Below are positions 16,832 to 26,032 of a stretch of 64,000 nucleotides of DNA, one piece after another. This DNA is from Oceanobacillus sp. HTM 045 (GTDB lineage Bacteria; Pseudomonadota; Alphaproteobacteria; Rhodobacterales; Rhodobacteraceae), in assembly GCA_009733745.1 (NCBI GenBank), contig WNWL01000005.1, positions 464,390 to 528,389 of the forward strand. The letters run 5' to 3'. The translations under genes and the position numbers were made by a program. Position 1 is the stretch's first letter. Each line of letters begins with the position of its first letter. The notes under the pieces are model-generated. The model ran no database searches and was not told where the DNA came from. It saw only the letters and a list, made by a program, of their open reading frames with translations.

Positions 16832-19585
16832 ATGCCCGAGGACGCCCGTTCGTCGCCGATCCACTCGATATCAGACTACTACAGCGCCATTCAGCTCCGC
16901 GCAGACCGATGGAGCGCATTGCGCGAGACCGCGGAGGCGCTGGCCCGGCACGGGTCCGACGGCAGGGGCGCCGCCAAGACGATCCGACGGGCCGAGGACC
17001 TCTTCGCCGCGCTTCAGCCGATCGAGCTGTACTGGGCCTTCCCCGGCATCTACGCCTTCGACCATCTGAGGCGGCATCTCGAACACCGCAATTTCGACGA
17101 TCTCGACCATTCCGTCCGGCGGGTGACGCGGGCGCTGACCTCCGGCGCCTACCGCCGCCGCACCATCCCGCTCGCCCGCGACGAGTCGGAGGTGGACGAC
17201 ATCGAGGACGAGAGCACCCTGCCGCTGGAGGCCCGCGCGCTGGCCCGGCCCTATTTCGAGGTGCTGGTGGTGGACCGGCTGAACGAGCAGCAGGACCGCT
17301 GGCTGCGCTCGTCGCTGCAGCGGATGCGCCGGCCGGAGGACCAGTTCGTCTACGAGCCGGTGATCGTGCCGAGCCTCGAGGACGCGCTGATCGCGATCCT
17401 GTTCAACCACAACATACAGGCGGTGGTGGTGCGCCCGGGGCTGGAACTGAAGTCGCACAACACGCTGCCGATCCTGACCCGCTACCTCAACCGGGTCGGG
17501 CAGGACGAGGACGTCGAGGCGCTGGCGCCGGGCGATTACGGGCCGGAACTGACGCGGCTGATCGCCAAGGTACGCCCGGAGCTGGACGCCTACCTGATCA
17601 CCGACCGCTCGGTCGAGGATATCGCCGGGCGCGACCTCGGCCGCTGCCGGCGGGTGTTCTACAACCAGGAGGATTTCCTGGAGCTGCATCTGAACATCCT
17701 CCGCGGGGTCGCGGCGCGCAACAAGACGCCGTTCTTCACCGCGCTGAAGGAGTATTCGAAGCAGCCGACGGGCGTCTTCCATGCCATGCCGATCAGCCGG
17801 GGCAAGTCGATCTCGCGCTCGCACTGGATCCAGGACATGGGGGCCTTCTACGGGCCGAACATCTTTCTCGCCGAGACCTCGGCCACCTCGGGCGGGCTCG
17901 ACAGCCTGCTGGAGCCGCACGGGCCGATCAAGGAGGCGCAGGAGCTTGCCGCGCGGGCCTTCGGCTCGAAGCAGACCTTCTTCGCCACCAACGGCACCTC
18001 GACCTGCAACAAGATCGTGGTGCAGGCGCTGGTGCGCCCCGGCGACATCGTGCTGGTGGACCGCGACTGCCACAAGTCGCACCACTACGGGATGGTGATG
18101 GCGGGGGCGAACGTCGTCTACCTGGAGAGCTATCCGCTCAACGAGTACTCGATGTACGGCGCGGTGCCGCTCTCGGAGGTCAAGGAGAAGCTGCTGGCGC
18201 TGCGGGCCGAGGGCAAGCTCGACCGGGTGCGGATGCTGCTGCTGACGAACTGCACCTTCGACGGCATCGTCTACAATGTCGAGCGGGTGATGGAGGAGTG
18301 CCTGGCGATCAAGCCGGACCTGATCTTCCTCTGGGACGAGGCATGGTTCGCCTTCGCCCGGTTCGGCCCGACCTACCGCCAGCGCACCGCGATGGCCTGC
18401 GCCAACAACCTGCGCGAGGTACTGAAGCATCCCGACCAGGTGAAGAAGTGGGAGAAGCAGCAGAAGAAGCTGGAGGGCGCGGGCGACGAGGTCTGGATGA
18501 AGACCCGCCTCGTGCCGCCGCCGCACGCCCGGGTGCGGGTCTACTCGACCCAGTCGACCCACAAGACGCTGACATCGCTTCGTCAGGGCTCGATGATCCA
18601 TGTCAACGACCAGGACTTCAAGGGAGAGGTCGAGCAGAGCTTCCACGAAGCCTACATGACCCACACGTCCACCAGTCCGAACTACCAGATCATCGCCTCG
18701 CTCGACGTGGGCCGGCGGCAGGTGGAGCTTGAGGGGTTCGAGTTCGTCCAGCGCCAGGTGGAGGCGGCCATGTCGCTCCGCCGTGCGATCGCCACGCACG
18801 CCCTGCTGCGGAAATATTTCAAGGTGCTGACCGCGGGCGACATGATCCCGGAGAAGTACCGCGAGAGCGGCGTGACCTCCTACTACGACCCGGAGCAGGG
18901 CTGGACCGACATCTGGCAGTGCTGGGCCACCGACGAGTTTGCGCTCGACGCGACGCGGGTGACACTGTCGGTCGGCGGAACCGGATGGGACGGCGACACG
19001 TTCAAGACCCGCATCCTGATGGACAAGTACGGCATCCAGATCAACAAGACCTCGCGCAACACCGTGCTGTTCATGACCAACATCGGCACCACGCGCTCCT
19101 CGATCGCCTACCTGATCGAGGTGCTGGTGGAGATCGCCAAGGACCTCGACGACCTGCACGACGACGCCTCCAAGATGGAGAAGCGCGCCTTCGAGCGGCG
19201 GGTGAAGTCGCTGATGGAGGACGTGCCGCCGCTGCCGGACTTCTCGCGCTTCCACGAGGCGTTCCGCTCGGAGGGCAGCACGCCGGAGGGCGATATCCGC
19301 TCCGCCTACTACCTCTCCTACGACGAGGACAACTGCGACTATCTCGGGCTGGAGGGGGATATCGACGCGGAGATCGAGAAGGGCCGCGAGGTGGTCTCGG
19401 CCACCTTCATCATCCCCTACCCGCCGGGATTCCCGATCCTGGTGCCGGGGCAGGTGATCAGCGCGGAGATCCTTGCCTTCATGCGCGCGCTCGACGTGAA
19501 CGAGATCCACGGCTACCGGCCGGAGCTGGGCCTCCGGGTCTTCACCGACGAGGCGCTGGCCCGCCACGCGAAGGGCTGCGACTGA
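16832..19585 (+). CDS. Long Orn/Lys/Arg-type PLP decarboxylase
   Basis: Fold-type I decarboxylase of 917 residues; ordinary AdiA, CadA and SpeC proteins are about 710-755. Residues 1-about 270 form an N-terminal wing-like region. The PLP core contains FFATNGTSTCNKIV, the His-stacking loop VDRDCHKSHHYG, LIFLWDEAWFAF (the PLP-pyridine Asp region) and the Schiff-base lysine Lys578 in YSTQSTHKTLTSLRQGSMIHV. The C-terminal domain ends with PYPPGFPILVPGQVI. It should remove CO2 from a basic amino acid, but extra length and company (ATP-grasp, C45, amidase) suggest a biosynthetic substrate rather than acid resistance. Ribosome-binding site agggagaagg precedes the ATG. Substrate not decidable by eye. 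Confidence 0.85.
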   Translation: MPEDARSSPIHSISDYYSAIQLRADRWSALRETAEALARHGSDGRGAAKTIRRAEDLFAALQPIELYWAFPGIYAFDHLRRHLEHRNFDDLDHSVRRVTRALTSGAYRRRTIPLARDESEVDDIEDESTLPLEARALARPYFEVLVVDRLNEQQDRWLRSSLQRMRRPEDQFVYEPVIVPSLEDALIAILFNHNIQAVVVRPGLELKSHNTLPILTRYLNRVGQDEDVEALAPGDYGPELTRLIAKVRPELDAYLITDRSVEDIAGRDLGRCRRVFYNQEDFLELHLNILRGVAARNKTPFFTALKEYSKQPTGVFHAMPISRGKSISRSHWIQDMGAFYGPNIFLAETSATSGGLDSLLEPHGPIKEAQELAARAFGSKQTFFATNGTSTCNKIVVQALVRPGDIVLVDRDCHKSHHYGMVMAGANVVYLESYPLNEYSMYGAVPLSEVKEKLLALRAEGKLDRVRMLLLTNCTFDGIVYNVERVMEECLAIKPDLIFLWDEAWFAFARFGPTYRQRTAMACANNLREVLKHPDQVKKWEKQQKKLEGAGDEVWMKTRLVPPPHARVRVYSTQSTHKTLTSLRQGSMIHVNDQDFKGEVEQSFHEAYMTHTSTSPNYQIIASLDVGRRQVELEGFEFVQRQVEAAMSLRRAIATHALLRKYFKVLTAGDMIPEKYRESGVTSYYDPEQGWTDIWQCWATDEFALDATRVTLSVGGTGWDGDTFKTRILMDKYGIQINKTSRNTVLFMTNIGTTRSSIAYLIEVLVEIAKDLDDLHDDASKMEKRAFERRVKSLMEDVPPLPDFSRFHEAFRSEGSTPEGDIRSAYYLSYDEDNCDYLGLEGDIDAEIEKGREVVSATFIIPYPPGFPILVPGQVISAEILAFMRALDVNEIHGYRPELGLRVFTDEALARHAKGCD

Positions 19586-19638
19586 GGCCGGCCCGACACT
19601 GAGAACCAGAACGAACGGGGGAACAGGGAGAACACGAC

Positions 19639-21090
19639 ATGGCCAAGAAAGTCCTGCGCAACATCTCGGAGATCCGGCGGTACTTCCACAGGAACGAGCA
19701 GCCGATCTATTTCGTCTCGGCGACCAACTTCAACCTGCTCGGCCTCGACGAGTGGGTGAAGAACTTCAAGTACATCAACTATCTCGACTGCTATGACGGC
19801 CGGCACCCGAACGTGCTCTGCCCCTCGGAGCAGCCGCACGCGGAGTTCCAGTCGATCGAGGAGATCAACAACTACCTGCTCGGCCACAAGGAGGTGGTCG
19901 ACTATGTCGACGGGCGCGGCGGCAAGCCGAAGTTCGTGTTCCTGATGTTCGACGAGGAGACCGAGAAGCTCGCCAAGGAGATGGGCGCGGACGTCTGGTT
20001 CCCGAAGGCCTCGCTGCGCTCGCGCGTCGACAACAAGATCGAGACCGTGCGCATCGGCAACAAGGCGGGCGTGCCCTCGGCGCCGAACACGCTGGCCGAG
20101 ATCACCAGCTACGAGCAGATGATGGAGGTGGCCGAGGAGGCCGGGCTCGGCAAGGACCTCGTGCTGCAGTCGGCCTATGGCGACAGCGGGCACACCACCT
20201 TCTTCGTCAAGTCGGAGGCCGATTTCCGCAAGCACGAGCACGAGATCATCGGCCAGGGCGAGATCAAGATCATGAAGCGGCTGGTCTGCCGCGGCTCGGC
20301 GATCGAGGCCTGCGCCACCAAGCAGGGCACCATCGTCGGCCCGCTGATGACCGAGCTGGTCGGCTTCAAGGAACTGACCCCCTATCGCGGCGGCTGGTGC
20401 GGCAACGAGATATTCGCGACCGCCTTCCCGCCCAAGACGAGGCAGAAGGCGCGCGAGCTGACCTTCAAGTTCGGCGAGCAGCTCCGCAAGGAAGGCTACC
20501 GCGGCTATTTCGAGCTGGATTTCCTGGTCGAGCAGAAGACCGGCGAGATCTATCTCGGCGAGCTGAACCCGCGCATCACCGGCGCCTCGTCGATGACCAA
20601 CCACGCCGCCTTCGCCCATGCCGACGCGCCGCTGTTCCTGTTCCACCTGCTGGAGTTCTCGGGCCAGAAGTTCCAGCTCGACGTGGACGAGCTGAACGGC
20701 CGCTGGGCCGACCCGGACATGATCGACAGCTGGTCGCAGATGGTGATCAAGCACACCGACGACTCGGTCGACATCGTCACCCAGGCGCCCGAGACCGGCA
20801 TCTACCGGATGCTGGACGACGGGCGGGTGGTCTATGACCGGTTCGACTACCACCGCCGCGCCGTCGAGTCGGAGAAGGAGGCGTTCTTCCTGCGCATCCT
20901 GAAGCCGGGCGATTTCCGCTACGAGGGGGCCGATCTCGGCATCCTCGTCACCCGCGGGCGGTCGATGACCAACTCGTTCAAGCTGACCGAGCGGTCCAAG
21001 CGCTGGATCCAGGGGATCAAGCAGGGCTTCATGGCGCGGCCGCTGCCGTCGTCCGAGGCGCTGGCGGACCCGGCGTTCAAGATACTCTGA
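19639..21090 (+). CDS. Stand-alone ATP-grasp ligase (biotin-carboxylase-like fold)
   Basis: A 483-residue ATP-grasp protein. An N-terminal pre-ATP-grasp domain is followed by the nucleotide-binding region (LQSAYGDSGHTTFFVKSEADF) and the metal-binding block YFELDFLVEQKTGEIYLGELNPRITGAS, giving the Glu and Asn ligands. Automated annotation tends to call such proteins biotin carboxylase, but there is no carrier domain and no carboxyltransferase partner here; the real MCC alpha subunit in this window looks quite different. ATP-grasp enzymes join a carboxylate to an amine or other nucleophile, so it may amidate the diamine made by the neighbouring decarboxylase. It ends 3 bases before the C45 gene. 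Confidence 0.8.
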   Translation: MAKKVLRNISEIRRYFHRNEQPIYFVSATNFNLLGLDEWVKNFKYINYLDCYDGRHPNVLCPSEQPHAEFQSIEEINNYLLGHKEVVDYVDGRGGKPKFVFLMFDEETEKLAKEMGADVWFPKASLRSRVDNKIETVRIGNKAGVPSAPNTLAEITSYEQMMEVAEEAGLGKDLVLQSAYGDSGHTTFFVKSEADFRKHEHEIIGQGEIKIMKRLVCRGSAIEACATKQGTIVGPLMTELVGFKELTPYRGGWCGNEIFATAFPPKTRQKARELTFKFGEQLRKEGYRGYFELDFLVEQKTGEIYLGELNPRITGASSMTNHAAFAHADAPLFLFHLLEFSGQKFQLDVDELNGRWADPDMIDSWSQMVIKHTDDSVDIVTQAPETGIYRMLDDGRVVYDRFDYHRRAVESEKEAFFLRILKPGDFRYEGADLGILVTRGRSMTNSFKLTERSKRWIQGIKQGFMARPLPSSEALADPAFKIL

Positions 21091-21093
21091 GGG

Positions 21094-22068
21094 ATGCGGG
21101 CGGCCTTCCGTCTCGTCACGGAGGAGACGCCCGGGCCGGCCTGGGCGGAGCTCTTCCGCGCCTACTGGCCGAGCTACCGCCGATGGTGGGTGCGGGAGGG
21201 GCTCGACGTGCGCCCCTCCTACCTCGCCTCGAAGCGGGCGCTGGCGCGGCACATGCCGGAGCTGGTGCCCCTCTGGGAGGACCTCTGCGCGCAGGCGGGC
21301 GGGGGCGACGCGGAGGCGCGGTTCCTCAGCTTCTGGTGCCCGCCGCCCTATCTCTCCGGCTGCAGCCAGGCGGTCTGGCCGGGGCCGGAGCCCTTGCTGG
21401 TGCGGAACTACGACTACGACCCGGCGGCGTTCGATTTCGTGCTCCTCCGCACGCAATGGCTCGGGCGGCGGGTGCTGGGCTCCAGCGACGGCCTCTTTGG
21501 GCTGGTGGACGGGATCAACGATGCCGGGCTCGCCGTCTCGCTCACCTTCGGCGGGCGGAGCGTTGTGGGCGAGGGGTTCGGCGTGCCGCTGATCCTGCGG
21601 TACGTGCTCCAGACCTGCGAGACGGCGGAGGAGGCGACAGTGGCGCTCCGCCGCATCCCGTGCCACATGAGCTACAACGTCACCGTGATCGACGCGGCGC
21701 GGAAGTTCGTGACCGTGCAGCTCGCGCCCGACCGGGAGGCGGCGGTGAGCCACGCGGCGGTCGCCACCAATCACCAGAACCGGGTCGAACTGGTCGCCCA
21801 CGCGCAGATGACCGCGACGGTGGAACGGGAGCGGTTCCTCTTGCAGCGGCTCTCGCTCCATGCCGACAGCAAGGAGCATTTCATCCGAGCCTTCCTGCGC
21901 CCGCCGCTCTACTCGACCGCGTTCGACGCCCGGTTCGGCACGCTCTACACCGCCGCGCTGGAACCCGCTGCGGGGCGGATGGTGCTGCACTGGCCGGGCA
22001 TTTCCTGGCCTGTGGAACTGCAGGGCAGCGGCAACGCCACCCGCGGGGTGGCCTATCCGGGGGCGTGA
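21094..22068 (+). CDS. C45 family autoproteolytic acyltransferase/hydrolase
   Basis: A 324-residue Ntn hydrolase of the penicillin acyltransferase (IAT) family. The candidate N-terminal nucleophile, exposed by self-cleavage, is Cys90 in LSGCSQAVW, followed by the family's LLVRNYDYDP and by DGINDAGLAVSLTFGG. Family members hydrolyse or transfer acyl groups on amides. As last gene of the operon, starting 3 bases after the ATP-grasp gene, it could release or move the acyl group of the same intermediate. No signal peptide, so it should be cytoplasmic. The convergent 308-bp gap that follows holds repeat copy A. Confidence 0.82.
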   Translation: MRAAFRLVTEETPGPAWAELFRAYWPSYRRWWVREGLDVRPSYLASKRALARHMPELVPLWEDLCAQAGGGDAEARFLSFWCPPPYLSGCSQAVWPGPEPLLVRNYDYDPAAFDFVLLRTQWLGRRVLGSSDGLFGLVDGINDAGLAVSLTFGGRSVVGEGFGVPLILRYVLQTCETAEEATVALRRIPCHMSYNVTVIDAARKFVTVQLAPDREAAVSHAAVATNHQNRVELVAHAQMTATVERERFLLQRLSLHADSKEHFIRAFLRPPLYSTAFDARFGTLYTAALEPAAGRMVLHWPGISWPVELQGSGNATRGVAYPGA

Positions 22069-22172
22069 GTGCGGAGGGCCATTTCCGGCCTTTGGGAAGA
22101 AGTGGCTATCCAGCCATGAACCCCCTTCCGCGAACTGTTCCGACTTCCTCCTTTAGAGACGAAAACGGTCAG

Positions 22173-22350
22173 CGCAGAGGGACACGTCCGGCCCTAGGCG
22201 GGCGTGGTGCTCCAGAGGGTCTGCTTGGTTTATCCCGGCAAGATCTCCCGCCCTCCGATCCTCTTGCAACGTCGCAGAACGCCCGGCCCCGGGGAGGGCC
22301 GGAAACCGATTCAACTTGGCCCGGGCTGGTCGCCCGTGCCGTGGCTGATC
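22173..22350 (+). repeat. Dispersed structured intergenic repeat, copy A
   Basis: One of four related copies in the window (also 62134-62300 on plus; 32997-33158 and 33265-33428 on minus). Shared blocks are GGCCCT-GGCGGGCGTGGTGC near the start, a central TGCAACGTCGCAGAACGCCC, the hairpin-prone CCGGCCCCGGGGAGGGCCG, and a stem GGCCCGGGC-TGGTC-GCCCGTGCC at 22318-22340. It fills most of the 308-bp gap between two convergent genes; the remainder (22069-22172) shows nothing I can name. No open frame seems selected in it. Confidence 0.8.
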
Positions 22351-22376
22351 AAGGCTTTCCGGCGGTGTGACTCGAA

Positions 22377-23159
22377 CTACGCCCAGCGGGGCGGGGTCTT
22401 GGCGAAGAAGGCGTCGATGCCGTGCGTCGCCTCCTCCTGCTCCCACGCATCGGCGAGGCGGGCGATGGTGGCGTCGATCACCGTGTCGTCGATCCGCGGT
22501 CCGAGGCTGCGAGCCAGCGCCTTGGCCATGCCGACAGCGCCCGGCGCGACCGAGAGGTAGGGCGCGACCTCGGCCTCCACGGCCTCGTCGAGCCCCTCCT
22601 CCGGCACCACGCGGGCGACGACGCCAAGCTCCTTCGCCTCCGCCGCGCCGAAGATGCGCGACGACATGAACACCCGCCGCGCGTTGCCCTCGCCCATCCG
22701 CGCCAGAACGTATGGCCCGATGGTGGCGGGGATCAGGCCGAGCTTCGTCTCGGTCAGGCCGAACTTCGCGCCCTCTCCCGCGACGGCCACGTCGCAGACG
22801 CAGGCGATGCCGACCCCGCCGCCGAAGGCGCCGCCGTGGATGCGGCCGATCAGGGGCGTGGGCATCTCGTTCAGGGCGCGGAGCATGTCGGCCAGCTTGC
22901 GTGCTTCGGCGATGCGCCCGGCGCGGTCGGCGTCGATCTGCCGGCGCATCCAGCCGAGATCGCCGCCGGCGCAGAACACCTTGCCATTGCCGGTGAGGAC
23001 GACGGCGCGCGTTCCGGCCGCCGCGCCGATGGTGCGGGCCATGTCGGTCAGCTCGGCGATCACCTCCGGGGCCAGCGCGTTGCGCTTCTCCGGCAGGTTC
23101 AGCGCGACGTGGGCGACGCCGCGGTCGTCGACGCGGACGTCGAGGGTCTGGTAGCTCAT
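22377..23159 (-). CDS. liuC: Methylglutaconyl-CoA hydratase-like enoyl-CoA hydratase
   Basis: Crotonase-fold enzyme of 260 residues with the oxyanion-hole blocks KVFCAGGDLGWM and HGGAFGGGVGIACVCD, and the catalytic Glu region FGLTETKLGLIPATIGPYV. It hydrates 3-methylglutaconyl-CoA to HMG-CoA in leucine breakdown. Assignment to this step rests on the operon (IVD, MCC beta, MCC alpha, HMG-CoA lyase all upstream). It is the last gene, overlapping HMG-CoA lyase by ATGA. Confidence 0.88.
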   Translation of the reverse strand: MSYQTLDVRVDDRGVAHVALNLPEKRNALAPEVIAELTDMARTIGAAAGTRAVVLTGNGKVFCAGGDLGWMRRQIDADRAGRIAEARKLADMLRALNEMPTPLIGRIHGGAFGGGVGIACVCDVAVAGEGAKFGLTETKLGLIPATIGPYVLARMGEGNARRVFMSSRIFGAAEAKELGVVARVVPEEGLDEAVEAEVAPYLSVAPGAVGMAKALARSLGPRIDDTVIDATIARLADAWEQEEATHGIDAFFAKTPPRWA

Positions 23160-24013
23160 GCAGCACTCCTGAGCGTGGTCGCGAAGGCGCCGACGCGGGC
23201 GAGGCGGTCGGGGTCGATGCCGGTCTCGAAGCCGCGTTCGTGCAACATCGCGACCACCGCCTCGGTCGCGACGTTGCCCTTCGCGCCGGGCGCATAGGGG
23301 CAGCCGCCGAGCCCGGCGACGGAGGAATCGAAGGTCCGCAGCCCGAGATCGAGGCTGACCGCGATGTTCTCCAGCGCCCGGCCTTTCGTGTCGTGGTAGT
23401 GGCCCGCGAGCCGCCCGGCGGGGATGTCGGCGAGCACCGCCTCCAGCATGGCGCGGATCGTCTCCGGCGTGCCCGCGCCGATCGTGTCGCCGAGGCTGAT
23501 CTCGTAGCAGCCCATGTCGAGCAGCCGGCGCGACACCTCCGCCACCTTCGCGGGCGGGGTCGGGCCGTCATAGGGGCAGTCGGTGACGCAGGAGACGTAG
23601 CCGCGCACCGGGATGCCAGTAGCCTGCGCCGCCTCCGCCACGGGCGCGAAGCGCTCCAGGCTCTCGGCGATGGAGCAGTTGATGTTCTTCTGGCTGAAGC
23701 CCTCCGACGCTGCGCCGAAGATTGCCACCTCGTCGGCCCCCGCCGCCTGCGCCGCCTCGAAGCCGCGCATGTTGGGGGTGAGCGCGGTGTAGCGCGTGCC
23801 GGGGCGGCGGGTGATGCCGGCCAGCACCTCTGCCGCGTCGGCCATCTGCGGCACCCATTTGGGCGAGACGAAGCTCGTCACCTCGATCTTCCCGAAGCCG
23901 CATTCCGACAGCTCGTCCACCAGCCGGATCTTGTCGGCGGTGGAGATCAGCGCCTTCTCGTTCTGGAGCCCGTCGCGCGGGCCCATCTCGAAGATGGTGA
24001 CATGCTCAGCCAT
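23156..24013 (-). CDS. hmgL: Hydroxymethylglutaryl-CoA lyase
   Basis: TIM-barrel lyase of 285 residues that splits HMG-CoA into acetyl-CoA and acetoacetate, the final step of leucine catabolism. Seen: EMGPRDGLQNEK with the metal-binding Asp, VTSFVSPKWVPQMAD, SCVTDCPYDG, GDTIGAGTP, the metal His pair in HYHDTKGRALEN and the loop Cys in AGLGGCPYAPGAKGN. Complete length. It overlaps MCC alpha upstream by 8 bases (ATGGCTGA) and the hydratase downstream by 4, implying tight coupling. Confidence 0.95.
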   Translation of the reverse strand: MAEHVTIFEMGPRDGLQNEKALISTADKIRLVDELSECGFGKIEVTSFVSPKWVPQMADAAEVLAGITRRPGTRYTALTPNMRGFEAAQAAGADEVAIFGAASEGFSQKNINCSIAESLERFAPVAEAAQATGIPVRGYVSCVTDCPYDGPTPPAKVAEVSRRLLDMGCYEISLGDTIGAGTPETIRAMLEAVLADIPAGRLAGHYHDTKGRALENIAVSLDLGLRTFDSSVAGLGGCPYAPGAKGNVATEAVVAMLHERGFETGIDPDRLARVGAFATTLRSAA

Positions 24014-26006
24014 CCTGCTTCTCCAGCGAGAGGAGCAGGGTGCCGTCGGTCACCTGGTCGCCCACGCCCGCCAGCACCTCGGCCACGGTGCCGTCGCGGG
24101 GGGCGGTGAGCGTGTGCTCCATCTTCATAGCCTCCAGCACGATCAGCGCATCGCCGCGGGAGACGGCGGCGCCGACCTGTGCCTTGACCACCTTCACCAG
24201 CCCCGGCATCGGCGCGATGATCGCGTCGCCGCCGGCCTCCGCCGCGTCGGCGCTGGAGAGCGCGTCGGGCAGGGCGAAATGGTGGCTGCGTCCCCGCGCG
24301 AAGACCGAGACCCGCTCCGCCGTCAGCACGATGTCTGCACGGAACCGGGTATCGCCCTGCGTGACCATGTAGGCGGTGCCGCCCGCCGGGGCGAAGGAAA
24401 GCTCCGTCACCTCCTCCCCGGCGACGCGGTAGCGGCCGTGGCCCAGATCCGTCACCTCTCGCGCGATGCGGGCCTCGCCGTGTTCCAGCACAATGTACTG
24501 CTTCGCCTCGGTCCAGTGCCGCCAGCCGACCAGCCGGTCCCACGGGTCGGTGCCGCTGCGGGGCTGGAGGAGCCCGAGCCCGCCGAGGGCGGCGAGCGCC
24601 ACGGCGGTCTCCGACGGTGCGCCGGAGCCGGTGAGGCTTTCGATGTCGCGCCCGATCAGGCCGGTATCGACCTCGCCCCGGCCGAAACCCTCGTGCGCCG
24701 CGAGGGCCGAGAGGAACTCGAGATTGGTGACGGACCCCGCCACCCGGCATTCGGCCAGCGCGGTGCCGAGCAGGTTGAGCGCGGCGGCGCGGGTCGGGCC
24801 GTGGACGATGACCTTGGCGATCATCGGGTCGTACCACGGACTGATCTCGTCGCCCTGCCGTACGCCGGAGTCGATTCGCACCGCGCCGTTCTTGAACTCA
24901 GTGGCCTCCGGGAAGGCGAGGTGGTCGAGCCTGCCGGTGGCGGGGAGGAAGCCCTTCGGCACGTCTTCCGCGTAGACGCGGGCCTCGAAGGCGTGGCCGT
25001 CTATCGCAAGGTCATCCTGCGAGAATGGCAGGGGCTCGCCCGCGGCGACGCGGAGCTGGAGCTCGACGAAGTCCAGCCCGGTGATCGCCTCGGAGACGGG
25101 GTGCTCGACCTGGAGGCGGGTGTTCATCTCCATGAACCAGAACCCGTCCGCGCGGAGCGGGCCGGAGCCGTCGGCGATGAATTCCACCGTGCCCGCGCCG
25201 CGGTAGCCGATGGCTTTCGCCGCCTCGACCGCGGCACGGCCCATCGCCGCGCGCACGTCCTCCGGCATCCCCGGTGCGGGGGCCTCCTCGATGACCTTCT
25301 GGTGGCGGCGCTGGAGCGAGCAGTCGCGCTCGAACAGGTGCACCACGTTGCCGTGCCCGTCGCCGAAGACCTGGATTTCGACATGGCGGGGCTGGGTCAC
25401 GAATTTCTCGATCAGGCAGGCGGGGTCGCCGAAGCTGGCCTGGCCCTCGCGCTGCGCGCCCTCCAGCGCGGCGCGGAAATCCTGCGCCCGTTCCACCAGC
25501 CGCATTCCCTTGCCGCCGCCGCCCGCGCGGGCCTTGATCAGCACCGGGTAGCCGATCTTCTCGGCCTCTCCGGCGAGGAAGTCGGGGTCCTGGCTCTCGC
25601 CGTGATAGCCGGGCACCACCGGCACGCCGGCCTCGACCATCAGCGCCTTGGCGGCGTCCTTCAGCCCCATCGCGCGGATCGCGGAGGCGGGTGGTCCGAT
25701 GAAGGTGAGCCCGGCGGCCTCGACCGCCTCGACGAAGCCGGGGTTCTCGGAGAGAAAGCCGTAGCCGGGGTGGATCGCCTCCGCCCCGGTGCGCTTCGCG
25801 GCGTCGATGATGACGTCGCCCTTCAGGTAGCTCTCGGCCACGGCGGGCGGGCCGATGCGCACCGCCTCGTCGGCCATCGCCACATGCTTGGCCCGCGCGT
25901 CGGCGTCGGAATGCACTGCCACGGTCTTCACCCCCAGCCGCCGCGCGGTGGAAATGACCCGGCAGGCGATCTCGCCCCGGTTGGCGATCAGGATCTTTCT
26001 GAACAT
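24006..26006 (-). CDS. mccA: Methylcrotonoyl-CoA carboxylase alpha subunit (biotin carboxylase + BCCP)
   Basis: Biotin-dependent carboxylase subunit of 666 residues. Biotin carboxylase domain first (KILIANRGEIACRVI, HPGYGFLSEN, KARAGGGGKGM, HVEIQVFGDGHGNVVHLFERDCS, EMNTRLQVEH), then a linker domain, then a biotinyl domain with acceptor Lys628 in VLEAMKMEH. With the beta subunit at 26661-28268 it carboxylates 3-methylcrotonyl-CoA. Acetyl- and propionyl-CoA carboxylases share this layout, but the IVD/HMGL neighbours decide it. ATG at 26006; a RidA-family gene lies between the two subunits. Confidence 0.95.
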   Translation of the reverse strand: MFRKILIANRGEIACRVISTARRLGVKTVAVHSDADARAKHVAMADEAVRIGPPAVAESYLKGDVIIDAAKRTGAEAIHPGYGFLSENPGFVEAVEAAGLTFIGPPASAIRAMGLKDAAKALMVEAGVPVVPGYHGESQDPDFLAGEAEKIGYPVLIKARAGGGGKGMRLVERAQDFRAALEGAQREGQASFGDPACLIEKFVTQPRHVEIQVFGDGHGNVVHLFERDCSLQRRHQKVIEEAPAPGMPEDVRAAMGRAAVEAAKAIGYRGAGTVEFIADGSGPLRADGFWFMEMNTRLQVEHPVSEAITGLDFVELQLRVAAGEPLPFSQDDLAIDGHAFEARVYAEDVPKGFLPATGRLDHLAFPEATEFKNGAVRIDSGVRQGDEISPWYDPMIAKVIVHGPTRAAALNLLGTALAECRVAGSVTNLEFLSALAAHEGFGRGEVDTGLIGRDIESLTGSGAPSETAVALAALGGLGLLQPRSGTDPWDRLVGWRHWTEAKQYIVLEHGEARIAREVTDLGHGRYRVAGEEVTELSFAPAGGTAYMVTQGDTRFRADIVLTAERVSVFARGRSHHFALPDALSSADAAEAGGDAIIAPMPGLVKVVKAQVGAAVSRGDALIVLEAMKMEHTLTAPRDGTVAEVLAGVGDQVTDGTLLLSLEKQDG

Positions 26007-26032
26007 CGCGGCAGTCCTCCCGATGGGCGTTC

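Noticed and set aside
16871..19567. Minus-strand open frame of 898 codons opposite the PLP decarboxylase
   Set aside because: Antisense shadow; the plus frame has the full PLP motif set and a strong ribosome-binding site.
19513..21990. Minus-strand open frame of 825 codons opposite the ATP-grasp and C45 genes
   Set aside because: Spans two clear plus-strand genes and a junction; low-complexity Arg/Leu/Glu-rich translation.
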